From Roseateles noduli (GTDB lineage Bacteria; Pseudomonadota; Gammaproteobacteria; Burkholderiales; Burkholderiaceae_C), in NCBI GenBank assembly GCA_002205125.1, contig NIOE01000010.1:124001-188000 (forward strand): 64,000 nucleotides of DNA. Direction: 5' to 3'. Position numbers and translations under genes: made by a program. Shown one piece after another: positions 52,368 to 61,267 of this stretch (its first letter is position 1; each line of letters begins with the position of its first letter). The notes under the pieces are model-generated. The model searched no databases, was not told the DNA's origin, and worked only from the letters and a program-made list of their open reading frames with translations.

Positions 52368-55362
52368 CCAGCAGCGCGCGCGCCGCCACCAGATCGGGGA
52401 TGTCGCTGCCATCGTCGATGACAGTCATCAACCCGCTGACGAGTCCCAGCGCTTCCGATGCCGCAGCCTCACCTGCTGGCGCTGACGCTGACGCTGCTGC
52501 TGGTGCTGGTGCTGGTGCTGGTGCTGGTGCTGGTGCTGGTGCTGGTGCTGCTGCCGCAGCCATGCTCAGCGCGATTCGCAGCATCCAGAATCGCGCACCT
52601 TGTGACTCTGCCATCTCGAAGGCTTGTCGCAGACGGTCGAGGGCGGCATCCGGCGCCTGCGCGAGTTCGTCGAGCGCCACGAGCCGCATCACTTCGGGCG
52701 CACACCAGCCCACGACCTGCTGATCGACGCGAGCCTGGACGGCCGCTGGCGGGCGAGCCGTCTGGCACGTGGCGATGAGGTCGCCCAGCGGCGCGCAACG
52801 CGTCATGGTCTGGGCCAACGCGTCACCGGGCGGAATCGCCTCGCCAGCGGTCACGTGCCCGAAGCATCGGGCGTAGGCCATCCAGTAGCCGAGCCCCTTG
52901 TGCGCCGACAGGTCCCGCAACTCCTGCGTCCAACGACCCGATAGCGCGGTCTCGCCCCGCCAGATCGCCATCGGGAGGGCTGCCGTGGCCAGGACCTGGC
53001 AGCGCGCGAAAACGTGCGCGTTCTCGCTGTGCGCCAGCGCCTCCTCCAGCGTCTCCCAGGCGGTGCCGAACTCGCCGCGCAGCCACTGGATGCGCGCGAG
53101 TTGCACGCGCATCGACACGCCGAAGGGCACCCCGCTGAGGAAGCGCCGGTCGACCCGCGCGCCGTTGAAGTCGATCACGCGCCGTGCGAGCCGCTCGGCC
53201 TCGTCGTGCCGCCCCAGCGCATGCAGGCACAGCGTCGACACGCGGTCGGAGATGGCCACGGACAGCGGCTCGAACCTGCCGGTGGCCAGCCGCCGGATCT
53301 CTTCGCAGCAGTCGAGCGACAGGCGATAGTCACCCTGGCCGTAGCTCGTCGTGCTCATGCCGTAGAACGCTTCGATGCGGTCCTCGTCGGTGCCCGAGGT
53401 CTTCAGCAACTCGCGGGTGCGCGAGAAGACCGCCGGGTATCGCGTGCTGCCATCGGACACGTAGCCCAGCATGAATCCGGCCGAGACCAGCAGCGGGAGC
53501 TCCAGGTCGGCCGCTTCCGCGCCGGCCGTCGGGAGCTTGGCCAACGCCGTTTCGAGGTGGTGCAGGTACTCCTCCACCAGGCCGACTTCGTCGTAGCTGC
53601 GTTTGGCGAAGGCGGTCAGCCGGATGCCCAGGACCACGTCGTTGCCGTCGATCAGCGCCCATTCGATGGCGGCCCGCAGGTCGGAGATGGACGACGCCAA
53701 CGCCGCGGACCAGTGATATTCGGACACGCTGGCGCCGGTCTGCCGCGCGTGCTGCAGGCCGGCGGCGATGAAGCCGGCATGTCGGCGACGGACTTCCGGC
53801 GCGCCGTCGCTGTTGGCCAGTCGCTTCTCGGCGTAGAGCCGCGTGATGTACAGCAGGCGGTGAAGCAGCAGATCGTGGTCGGCCGACGCGAGCACGATGA
53901 GCGATTTCGCCGTCAGGCTGAGCACGTCGTCGATGACGCGCTGCCGGTGCAGCTGCTCGCAGGCGGCGACGGCCACCGCGCCTTCCAGGTCGAAGGCGCC
54001 GCGGAACACCGACAGACGTTGCAGGACCAGGCGCTCGCTGTCGCTGAGCAATTCGTAGCTCCAGTCCATCACCGCCTGGAGCGTCCGATGGCGCGACAGC
54101 GCCGTGCGCCGGCCCCGGTTGAGCAGTTCGAACGCGCTGCCCAACCGACGCAGCAGGCCCTGGACCCCGAGGGCGCCGACACGCGCCGCCGCCAGTTCGA
54201 TCGCCAGCGGAATGCCGTCCAGGAAGCCGCACAGCTGGCGCATCGCCGGCGCGTGGGCGTCCGTCAACTCGAAGGTGTCGCCGTTGGCTCGCGCGCGTTC
54301 CACGAAGAGCTGGATGGCCGGATAGGCCAGCAGGTCCTGGAGCGACAGCGGATCGTCCGTCGCCGGCAGGGCCAGCGGCGGCAGCTTGAACACCCACTCG
54401 GCTTCGATGTCCAGGGGCTCGCGGCTGGTCGCCAGGAACTGCAGGCCAGGACAGGCCCGCATCAGCCGCGCGACCAGCGCGGCGACGGCGTCCACCACGT
54501 GCTCGCAGTTGTCCAGCACGAACAGCAGCCGCGCGTCGCGCAGCGCGGCCGCCAGCATGTCGGCGGAAGCCTCTCCCGGGGCGAGGATCAGTCCCTGGGT
54601 CCGCCCCATCTCGGCCGCGACCAGCGCCGGGTCCGACAGGTGGGACAGGTCGACCAGGCGCACCTCCTCCACAGCGCCTCGGCCCGGCTGTTCGGCCACC
54701 GCGAGGGCCACCGTCGTCTTCCCCATGCCGCCCGCGCCGACGATGGTCACCAGGCGCTCGCGCGCCAGCAGCCCGGTGAGCTGGGCGATGTCCTGCCCGC
54801 GCCCGATCGGCCGGCTCAGGCGCGCCGGCAGGGTGGAGCGGGATCGCGAGGACGCCGGCGAGGAGGTGGATGAGGCAGGCGGAGCGGAGGTGGATGCAAA
54901 GGGCGTGGAGGAGGGCGTAGAGGAGGGTGGAGAGGCGGGGGAGGGGCCGGACGCCCACGCGCCGGACTCGTCCGTGTCGAGCGGCTGTGCGCCACGGTTG
55001 GGAAGGCGCGAAGGCTTTGCCTCCCCGACGAACGCGTAGCCGCGGCCCGGCACGTTGGCGATGTAGCGGGCGCCGTCCAGGCCGTCGCCGAGCACCTTGC
55101 GCAGCGCCGAGATGTGCACGCGCAGGCTGGTCTCCTCGACCACCGTGTGAGGCCACACGCGGGCGACGAGTTCCTCGCGGCTGTAGAGCCGACCGGGCTG
55201 TTCGAGCAGCACGCCCAGCAGGTGCAGCGCCCGGCTGCCCAGCCGGAGGAAACCGTGGCCGTCGCTGATCTCGCGACGCGTGGCGTCGTACAGGAAGGGA
55301 CCGAACGCGATGACCGCCGGCGCGGCGTTCGTCAGGGTTTCCACGACCTCGCCAGCACTCAT
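52273..55362 (-). CDS. Winged-helix/NB-ARC (STAND) transcriptional regulator A
   Basis: 1029 residues from the ATG at 55362 (GGAGG seven bases upstream). An OmpR-type winged helix lies at about 20-105 ([50 protein letters not shown]). A Ser/Pro/Ala linker follows, then an NB-ARC ATPase with Walker [14 protein letters not shown] and Walker [12 protein letters not shown], and a TPR-like helical sensor region. A C-terminal Ala-Pro repeat comes from a hexanucleotide repeat. Such STAND regulators bind a ligand through the C-terminal repeats and act on DNA through the winged helix. It follows the LuxR-type gene by 87 nt and converges on paralogue A hydrolase, its most likely target. Confidence 0.88.
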   Translation of the reverse strand: MSAGEVVETLTNAAPAVIAFGPFLYDATRREISDGHGFLRLGSRALHLLGVLLEQPGRLYSREELVARVWPHTVVEETSLRVHISALRKVLGDGLDGARYIANVPGRGYAFVGEAKPSRLPNRGAQPLDTDESGAWASGPSPASPPSSTPSSTPFASTSAPPASSTSSPASSRSRSTLPARLSRPIGRGQDIAQLTGLLARERLVTIVGAGGMGKTTVALAVAEQPGRGAVEEVRLVDLSHLSDPALVAAEMGRTQGLILAPGEASADMLAAALRDARLLFVLDNCEHVVDAVAALVARLMRACPGLQFLATSREPLDIEAEWVFKLPPLALPATDDPLSLQDLLAYPAIQLFVERARANGDTFELTDAHAPAMRQLCGFLDGIPLAIELAAARVGALGVQGLLRRLGSAFELLNRGRRTALSRHRTLQAVMDWSYELLSDSERLVLQRLSVFRGAFDLEGAVAVAACEQLHRQRVIDDVLSLTAKSLIVLASADHDLLLHRLLYITRLYAEKRLANSDGAPEVRRRHAGFIAAGLQHARQTGASVSEYHWSAALASSISDLRAAIEWALIDGNDVVLGIRLTAFAKRSYDEVGLVEEYLHHLETALAKLPTAGAEAADLELPLLVSAGFMLGYVSDGSTRYPAVFSRTRELLKTSGTDEDRIEAFYGMSTTSYGQGDYRLSLDCCEEIRRLATGRFEPLSVAISDRVSTLCLHALGRHDEAERLARRVIDFNGARVDRRFLSGVPFGVSMRVQLARIQWLRGEFGTAWETLEEALAHSENAHVFARCQVLATAALPMAIWRGETALSGRWTQELRDLSAHKGLGYWMAYARCFGHVTAGEAIPPGDALAQTMTRCAPLGDLIATCQTARPPAAVQARVDQQVVGWCAPEVMRLVALDELAQAPDAALDRLRQAFEMAESQGARFWMLRIALSMAAAAAPAPAPAPAPAPAPAPAAASASAPAGEAAASEALGLVSGLMTVIDDGSDIPDLVAARALLVSVTARSQGIGAPRRSTRPGALQAPSDRSRG
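52501..52548 (-). repeat. In-frame hexanucleotide repeat (8 x TGGTGC)
   Basis: Eight perfect 6-bp units in the 3' part of the STAND regulator gene encode alternating Ala-Pro on the minus strand. As in the cytochrome gene, the period keeps the reading frame. Confidence 0.95.
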
Positions 55363-55449
55363 GCCCTTGCCTCCGTTGCACACGCGCGGCGACATCATCG
55401 GCGGCGCCGCGTGCGGACGGCGTGAATCGGCGTGAATGTTCGCGAAGGG

Positions 55450-56163
55450 TCAGGCGAGCGCGTGCCCCGACCCGTGCAGGTGTTTCACCGGAGCGGTCCG
55501 GCGGCGCAGCGCGCTGTCCGTCGGCAGCGGCGCCAGGCCGGCCGTCATCGGGTCCAGCAGCCCGCGACGCTTGGCGATGTCCGCGGCCGCCGTGCGGGTG
55601 GAGGCGCCCAGCTTGTTCAGCAGCGACTTGACGTGCGTCTTCACCGTGCCGCAGCCGATGTTGAGCTCCGCGGCGATCGCCTTGTTGCACAGGCCGGTGG
55701 CCACCAGGCGCAGCACGTCGACCTCGCGCGGCGTGGGCAGGTCCTGCGCCATCGTGTCGGCCAGGCGCTGGCCCACGCTGCCCTGCAGGTAGCGCTGGCC
55801 GCGCGCCAGCGCCATCACGGCGTCGACCAGCTGCTCGGGCTGGCACTCATGGGTGACGTAGCCCTTCACGCCGCGCTCCAGCGCGCCGCGGATGCTCAGT
55901 TCGCCGTCCAGGTGGGACAGCACCAGCACTGCCGGCGTCGCCGCGCCGCCGTTCAGCGCCGCCGACACGCCGAAGGGCAGGTCGGTGACGAGCACATGCG
56001 ACGGCCCCGTCCCGGCCGCCGGGTCGACCGCCTGATCGATCGTGACAGGACACTGCTCGTCGACGTGGAAGCGGCTGTCCGCGTCCAGCGTGGCCACGAT
56101 GCCGCGATGGACGAGCGGCTCGGGGTGGGCGACCCGGACACGGATGGCGGTGGGCATCAGCAT
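55450..56163 (-). CDS. LuxR/NarL-type regulator with degenerate receiver domain
   Basis: 237 residues; AGGAG six bases before the ATG at 56163. The C-terminal GerE helix-turn-helix is clear (PTPREVDVLRLVATGLCNKAIAAELNIGCGTVKTHVKSLLNKLGASTRTAA). The N-terminal receiver keeps one Asp (VLVTDLPFG) but lacks the acidic pair (AHPEPLV where relatives have ADDHPLV) and the conserved Lys (YVTHECQ). Phosphorylation by a kinase is therefore unlikely; it may sense something else or work through a partner. Upstream of and co-directional with STAND regulator A. Confidence 0.85.
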   Translation of the reverse strand: MLMPTAIRVRVAHPEPLVHRGIVATLDADSRFHVDEQCPVTIDQAVDPAAGTGPSHVLVTDLPFGVSAALNGGAATPAVLVLSHLDGELSIRGALERGVKGYVTHECQPEQLVDAVMALARGQRYLQGSVGQRLADTMAQDLPTPREVDVLRLVATGLCNKAIAAELNIGCGTVKTHVKSLLNKLGASTRTAAADIAKRRGLLDPMTAGLAPLPTDSALRRRTAPVKHLHGSGHALA

Positions 56164-56349
56164 GGTGTTCTCCTGGTGGGGCTCAGGCCCGGCGCCGCCA
56201 TGTTGTCATCGCGGCGCGCCGTGACCAGTGAAGCGGTGTGAAGCCTTGCGATCGCGGCCGCCGTTCACGACGAATCGCGCCGATTCACTCGCGCTTCACG
56301 CCGCCTTCGCCCAACCTTCAGGCCGTCAAACACGGATTGGAGGTTTCGC

Positions 56350-57117
56350 ATGAGCCAACGTCTTCGGGGCAAGGTGGCCCTCATCACCGGCGCCAGTTCC
56401 GGCATCGGCCACGCCAGCGCGCTGCTCTTCGCCGCCGAAGGCGCGAAGGTCGTGCTCGGCGCCCGGCGCGAGGCCGAGCTGAAGGACCTGGCCTGCGAGA
56501 TCGACGCCCGCGGCGGCTCGGCGCTCTGGCTGGCCGGCGACGTGCGCGAGGAGGCCTATGCGCAGGCGCTGGTCGCCCTGGCCGTCAAGCGCTACGGCCG
56601 GCTGGACGTCGCCTTCAACAACGCCGGCACGCTCGGCGAGTCGGGCCCCTCCACCGAGGTCTCGGCCCAAGGCTTCTCCGACGCGCTCGCGGTGAACCTC
56701 ACCGGCGCCTTCCTCGGCGCCAAGCACCAGATCGCGCAGATGCTCAGGAACGGCGGCGGGTCGGTCATCTTCACCTCCACCTTCGTCGGCCACACCGCCG
56801 CGTTCCCGGGCGTGGCGGCCTACGCCGCGAGCAAGTCCGGCCTCGTCGGCCTCACGCAGGCGCTGGCCGCCGAGTTCGGGCCGCAAGGCGTGCGCGTCAA
56901 TGCGCTGCTGCCGGGCGCGGTCGACACCGACATGTACCGCGCGATGAACGCCACCGCCGAGTCGCAGGCCTTCATCACCGGGCTGCACGCCCTCAAGCGC
57001 GTGGGTACGCCGGAGGAACTGGCGCGCTCGGCGCTCTACCTCGCCTCGGACGACTCGTCCTTCGTGTCGGGCACCGCGTCGCTGGTCGACGGCGGGTTGT
57101 CCATCACCCGCACCTGA
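56350..57117 (+). CDS. SDR-family oxidoreductase
   Basis: 255 residues; GGAGG seven bases before the ATG. Complete motifs: VALITGASSGIGHASA, FNNAGTLGES, Ser in VIFTSTFVGHT and YAASK; C-terminus SDDSSFVSGTASLVDGGLS. Typical 3-ketoacyl-ACP reductase-like/alcohol dehydrogenase SDR. First of two plus-strand genes with the exported hydrolase, 30 nt upstream of it. Confidence 0.9.
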   Translation: MSQRLRGKVALITGASSGIGHASALLFAAEGAKVVLGARREAELKDLACEIDARGGSALWLAGDVREEAYAQALVALAVKRYGRLDVAFNNAGTLGESGPSTEVSAQGFSDALAVNLTGAFLGAKHQIAQMLRNGGGSVIFTSTFVGHTAAFPGVAAYAASKSGLVGLTQALAAEFGPQGVRVNALLPGAVDTDMYRAMNATAESQAFITGLHALKRVGTPEELARSALYLASDDSSFVSGTASLVDGGLSITRT

Positions 57118-57147
57118 ATCCCCAACCGCACCTATCAAGGAGCTTCC

Positions 57148-58077
57148 ATGTCCACTTCCCCCAAGCAACTGCTGGGCGCCGCGCTGCTGGCCGCCTCGGC
57201 GCTGATGGCCGCGCCGCTCGCATGGGCGCAGCCCAAGCCCTATCCCTCGACGTTCAAGGTGCAGGAGATCGCCACCAACGGCACCACGCTGCATGTGCGC
57301 GTGGGCGGCAGCGGGCCGGCGGTCGTGCTGCTGCACGGCTTCGGCGACACCGGGGACATGTGGACGCCGCTGGCCGTCGAGCTGGCCAGGAACCACCGCG
57401 TCGTCGTGCCGGACCTGCGCGGCATCGGCCTGTCGGCCAAGCCCGAGGCCGGTTACGAGAAGATGAACCAGGCCAAGGACATCCGCGGCGTGCTGGACAA
57501 GCTGGGCATCGACCAGGCCGACGTCGTCGGCCATGACATCGGCGTGATGGTGGCCTATGCCTACGCCGCGAGCTACCCGACGAAGACGACGCGGCTGGTC
57601 GTGATGGACGCGCCGCCGCCCGGCATCCCGCCGTGGGACGAGGTCGTGCGCAATCCCAAGCTGTGGCACTTCGACTTCTACGGCAAGGACGTGTTCCGCC
57701 TGCTGCAAGGGCGCGAGCGCATCTTCCTGGACCGCTTCTACAACGACTTCGGCGGCCAGCCCGAGAAGATCGACGAAGGCACCCGCAACCACTACGCCAA
57801 GCTCTATGCGCGACCCGGTGCGATGAAGGGCGCGCTGTCGCAGTTCCAGGCCTTCCGCCAGGATGCCAAGGACAACCTGGAAGCCATGAAGACCAAGCTG
57901 ACGATGCCGGTGCTGGCCATCGGCGGGGAGAAGTCCTTCGCCGGCCTGGAGGCCGTGGCGATGCGCAACGCCGCCACCAACGTCACCGAACTCGTCATCC
58001 CGCGCGCGGGCCATTGGCTGATGGAGGAAGAGCCCGCCGCCGTCGTCCAGGGCGTCACGGAGTTCCTGGCCAAGTAG
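57148..58077 (+). CDS. Exported alpha/beta hydrolase, epoxide-hydrolase-like (paralogue B)
   Basis: 309 residues, AAGGAG before the ATG; signal peptide ending LAWAQ. VVLLHGFGDTGDMWTP (oxyanion hole), nucleophile Asp in VGHDIGVMVAYAYAASYP, catalytic His in RAGHWLMEEEP. It shares length, motif spacing and the RIFLDRFYNDF/RIYLDRFWNEF block with paralogue A. Followed after a short hairpin (58077-58096) by STAND regulator B. Confidence 0.88.
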   Translation: MSTSPKQLLGAALLAASALMAAPLAWAQPKPYPSTFKVQEIATNGTTLHVRVGGSGPAVVLLHGFGDTGDMWTPLAVELARNHRVVVPDLRGIGLSAKPEAGYEKMNQAKDIRGVLDKLGIDQADVVGHDIGVMVAYAYAASYPTKTTRLVVMDAPPPGIPPWDEVVRNPKLWHFDFYGKDVFRLLQGRERIFLDRFYNDFGGQPEKIDEGTRNHYAKLYARPGAMKGALSQFQAFRQDAKDNLEAMKTKLTMPVLAIGGEKSFAGLEAVAMRNAATNVTELVIPRAGHWLMEEEPAAVVQGVTEFLAK

Positions 58078-58272
58078 TCGGAGGCACAGGTCCGACGGGG
58101 GCGACGAGCGCGCCCAGAAACGGCGGCCGGACCGTCGCGTCACGCGGCGACCGGCCGCTCGAGGATAACGCTGTCGTTTTCTCTGAAGCCCAGGGTCCGT
58201 TGAGCTATATTTCCGGAACTTCAGAGGAGGAAAAGCCTCTCTCGAAGGCGCCGCCACACCAACCTACGGACC

Positions 58273-61131
58273 ATGCGAACCAACACGAGTGGGGGCTTGC
58301 CGCCGCTCGCTTTCGGACGTTTCGTCCTCGATCGCGCGAGCAAGCAATTGCTGGAGAACGGCAAGGCGCTGCGCCTTGGCGGGCGCGCGTTCGACCTGCT
58401 GTGCGCACTGGCGGAACGCTCCGGCGAGGTGCTCAGCCGCTCGGAACTGGAGTCCCGCGTCTGGCCGCACACCATCGTCGAAGAGACCAGCCTGCGCGTG
58501 CACATCTCCGCGCTGCGCAAGGCGCTCGGCGACGGCGTGGCGGGCGCCCGCTACATCGCCAACGTCCCGGGGCGCGGCTACAGCTTCGTGGTCCCGGTCC
58601 TGGCGGTCGATGCGCCGCAGACGGCGCGCACGACCCAGGCCGCCGAGCCGCAGGCCGAGGCGCCGTCCCTTCCCGCCGCGCCGCCGCTCGCGCGGCGGAT
58701 GCACAACCTCCCGGCCCGTCTGAGCCATGCGATCGGGCGGTCGTCCGTGACGCGCGCGCTCCAGGAACGGCTGTCCACGCATCGCCTGGTGTCCATCGTG
58801 GGACCCGGCGGCATGGGCAAGACCACCGTCGCGCTGGCCGTCGCGGAATCGCAGCTGGCGCAGTTCCCGGACGGCGTCTGGTTCGTGGACCTGGCCCCGC
58901 TGTCGGACCCGGCGCGGGTGCCGCTGGCGCTGGCCTCGGCGCTGAACGTCTCGGTCTCGGCGGGCGACCCCTGGGCGGGCCTGCGCGAGCCGCTGCGCGA
59001 CAGCCGCATGCTGATCGTGCTCGACAACTGCGAGCACGTGATCGAGGGCGCCGCCGCGCTGTCCGAACGCGTGCTGCGCGAAGCGCCGCGCATCCACATC
59101 CTCGCCACCAGTCGCGAGGCCCTGGACGCCGAGAGCGAATGGGTGCATCGCCTGGCCGCGCTGGAGTCTCCGGTCCAGGAGGAGCCGCCCTCGCTGGAAC
59201 AGGCCCGCACCTTCGCCGCGGTCCAGCTGTTCGTCGAACGGGCCAGCGCCAACTCGGACGACTTCGTGCTGGACGAGGCCAACCTCGAGGTCGTGTGCCA
59301 CCTGTGCCGGCAACTGGACGGCATGCCGCTGGCCATCGAGCTGGCGGCCGCGCGCATCGACAGCCTGGGCCTGCACGGACTGGCGGCGCGCCTGGACGTC
59401 ATGTTCACGCTGCTCACGCGTGGCCGGCGCACCGCGCTGCCGCGACACCGCACCTTGCAGGCGCTGCTCGACTGGAGCCACGACCTCCTGACCGACGGCG
59501 AACGCGTCGTCCTGCGCCGGCTGTCGATCTTCCGCTCGTCCTTCACGCTCGACTCCGCGGCGGCCGTGCTCGCCAGTGAAGACCTGACCCCCGAGGCGGT
59601 CGTCGATGGCGTCCTCGGTCTGACGAGCAAGTCGCTGCTGGCCGTGGAAGTCGACGGCGACACCGTGCTGCACCGCCTGCTGTACACGACCCGGACCTAT
59701 GCGGCCGGCAAGCTCACCTGCGGCGGGGAAGCGCGACGGCTGGCCGCCGCCCACGCCGCCCATTTCCGCGACGTGCTGCAGCAGGTCCTGCCCGAGCGCG
59801 ACATGCTGCCCATCGACGAGTGGCTGCAACGCTACGGCCGGATGATGGACGACGTCCGTGCCGGCATGGACTGGGCGTTCTCGCCGGACGGCGACGCGCT
59901 GCTGGGCGTGCAGCTCACGGTGGCGGCGATGGACCTGGTCTACGAGCTCGGGCTGGTGGACGAGTTCCGCGGCTGGGTGGACCTGGCCATGGAGGCGGTC
60001 GACACCCTGCAACCGCCGCAGCCCGGCCTGGAGCTGCGGCTGTGTTCGGCGCGCAGCTTCCTCGGGTCGTCCACGAAGGGCCGGAACTTCGCCTACGGCG
60101 CCCATGTCGAAAGAACGCTGGGACTGTCGGCGAAGCTGGACTCGGCCGCGCAGAGCATCGAGGCGATGTTCAGCCTCTGCGCCAATGCCTTCGGCGCGGG
60201 CGACTACCGCGAGGTCGGCGAGGTGGCGCGCCGCATCCGTCACTTCGCGCCCGAGCCGGACGAACCCGCGGCGGTGCTGCTGTCCGACCGGTTCCTGGCC
60301 CTGAGCCACCACTACCTGGGCGAACACGAGGTGGCCAAGCCGCTGGCCGAGCGCGTGCTGCACTACCCGGCCGGCAACGCCTACCGCCAGTACATCGGCC
60401 ACATCCCGAGGGCGGTGTCGATGCGCATCCTGCAGGCGCGCACGCTGTGGATGCAGGGCGCCTGCGACCGGGCCGTGGAGCGCGCCGCGGAGGCGGAGGC
60501 GCACGCCGCCTGCACCAACCCGCTGGCGCTGAGCCAGGCGCTGGCCATGGCCACGATCCCCATCGCGCTCTGGCGCGGCGAGAACCAGCGCGCCGGCGCG
60601 CTGCTGTACCGGCTGCGCCGTCATGTGGACCGGCACTCGCAGGCCTACTGGCAGTCGTGGGCGCGCAGCTACGAGAAGGTGCTTGCCGCGCGCGCCAGTG
60701 GCAAGCCGCTGCGCCCGGGCATCGAGCTCGGGCCCATCGAGGCGCTCTCGGGCCTGGGCGAGCTCGACATGGTGGGCACGCTGGTCGAGAGCGCCGTCTC
60801 CACCTTCGGCGTGGAGCGGGCCAGCAGCGGCAGGGTGGGGTGGTGCGCCCCCGAGATCCTGCGGGCGCATACCGAGAACGGCCTGCGCGGCGGTCCGCAG
60901 CGCGTGGTCGACGCCGAGGCGAAGCTCACGCGGGCGCTGGAGATCGCCCGTGCGCAGAACGCCTTGTCCTGGGAACTGCGCAGCGCCACCAGCCTGGCGC
61001 GCCTGTGGCGCGACCAGGGCAGGCGCCGGCACGCGCATGAGCTGCTGTACGGCGTCTACCAGCGGTTCGACGAAGGCCTGTCCACCGCCGACCTGGTGAC
61101 CGCGCGGCAGCTGATCGACGAGCTCGGCTGA
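58273..61131 (+). CDS. Winged-helix/NB-ARC (STAND) transcriptional regulator B
   Basis: 952 residues. Winged helix at about 12-100 ([50 protein letters not shown]), nearly identical to regulator A. NB-ARC has [13 protein letters not shown] and [11 protein letters not shown]; the helical sensor domain follows, without the Pro-Ala repeat of regulator A. The start codon has no strong ribosome site, and a TTCCGGAA palindrome lies about 55-60 bp upstream (58211-58218). It probably controls the SDR-hydrolase pair upstream and/or the TonB receptor downstream. Confidence 0.88.
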   Translation: MRTNTSGGLPPLAFGRFVLDRASKQLLENGKALRLGGRAFDLLCALAERSGEVLSRSELESRVWPHTIVEETSLRVHISALRKALGDGVAGARYIANVPGRGYSFVVPVLAVDAPQTARTTQAAEPQAEAPSLPAAPPLARRMHNLPARLSHAIGRSSVTRALQERLSTHRLVSIVGPGGMGKTTVALAVAESQLAQFPDGVWFVDLAPLSDPARVPLALASALNVSVSAGDPWAGLREPLRDSRMLIVLDNCEHVIEGAAALSERVLREAPRIHILATSREALDAESEWVHRLAALESPVQEEPPSLEQARTFAAVQLFVERASANSDDFVLDEANLEVVCHLCRQLDGMPLAIELAAARIDSLGLHGLAARLDVMFTLLTRGRRTALPRHRTLQALLDWSHDLLTDGERVVLRRLSIFRSSFTLDSAAAVLASEDLTPEAVVDGVLGLTSKSLLAVEVDGDTVLHRLLYTTRTYAAGKLTCGGEARRLAAAHAAHFRDVLQQVLPERDMLPIDEWLQRYGRMMDDVRAGMDWAFSPDGDALLGVQLTVAAMDLVYELGLVDEFRGWVDLAMEAVDTLQPPQPGLELRLCSARSFLGSSTKGRNFAYGAHVERTLGLSAKLDSAAQSIEAMFSLCANAFGAGDYREVGEVARRIRHFAPEPDEPAAVLLSDRFLALSHHYLGEHEVAKPLAERVLHYPAGNAYRQYIGHIPRAVSMRILQARTLWMQGACDRAVERAAEAEAHAACTNPLALSQALAMATIPIALWRGENQRAGALLYRLRRHVDRHSQAYWQSWARSYEKVLAARASGKPLRPGIELGPIEALSGLGELDMVGTLVESAVSTFGVERASSGRVGWCAPEILRAHTENGLRGGPQRVVDAEAKLTRALEIARAQNALSWELRSATSLARLWRDQGRRRHAHELLYGVYQRFDEGLSTADLVTARQLIDELG

Positions 61132-61267
61132 GCCCAGCTGACCCCGGCTGACCCGTCACCAGATTTCACACCGATTCACGCGGCCCGGTACCGCGCCGCG
61201 GCGATCATGCCCGCCTTGCGCGCCCCGTCGGCGCGCCCACATCGAATCAGTGAGTCGCGGAGCAGGC

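Noticed and set aside
58264-61038. A 924-codon open frame antisense to STAND regulator B
   Set aside because: Composition is that of an antisense shadow, and the plus strand holds a full winged-helix/NB-ARC protein.
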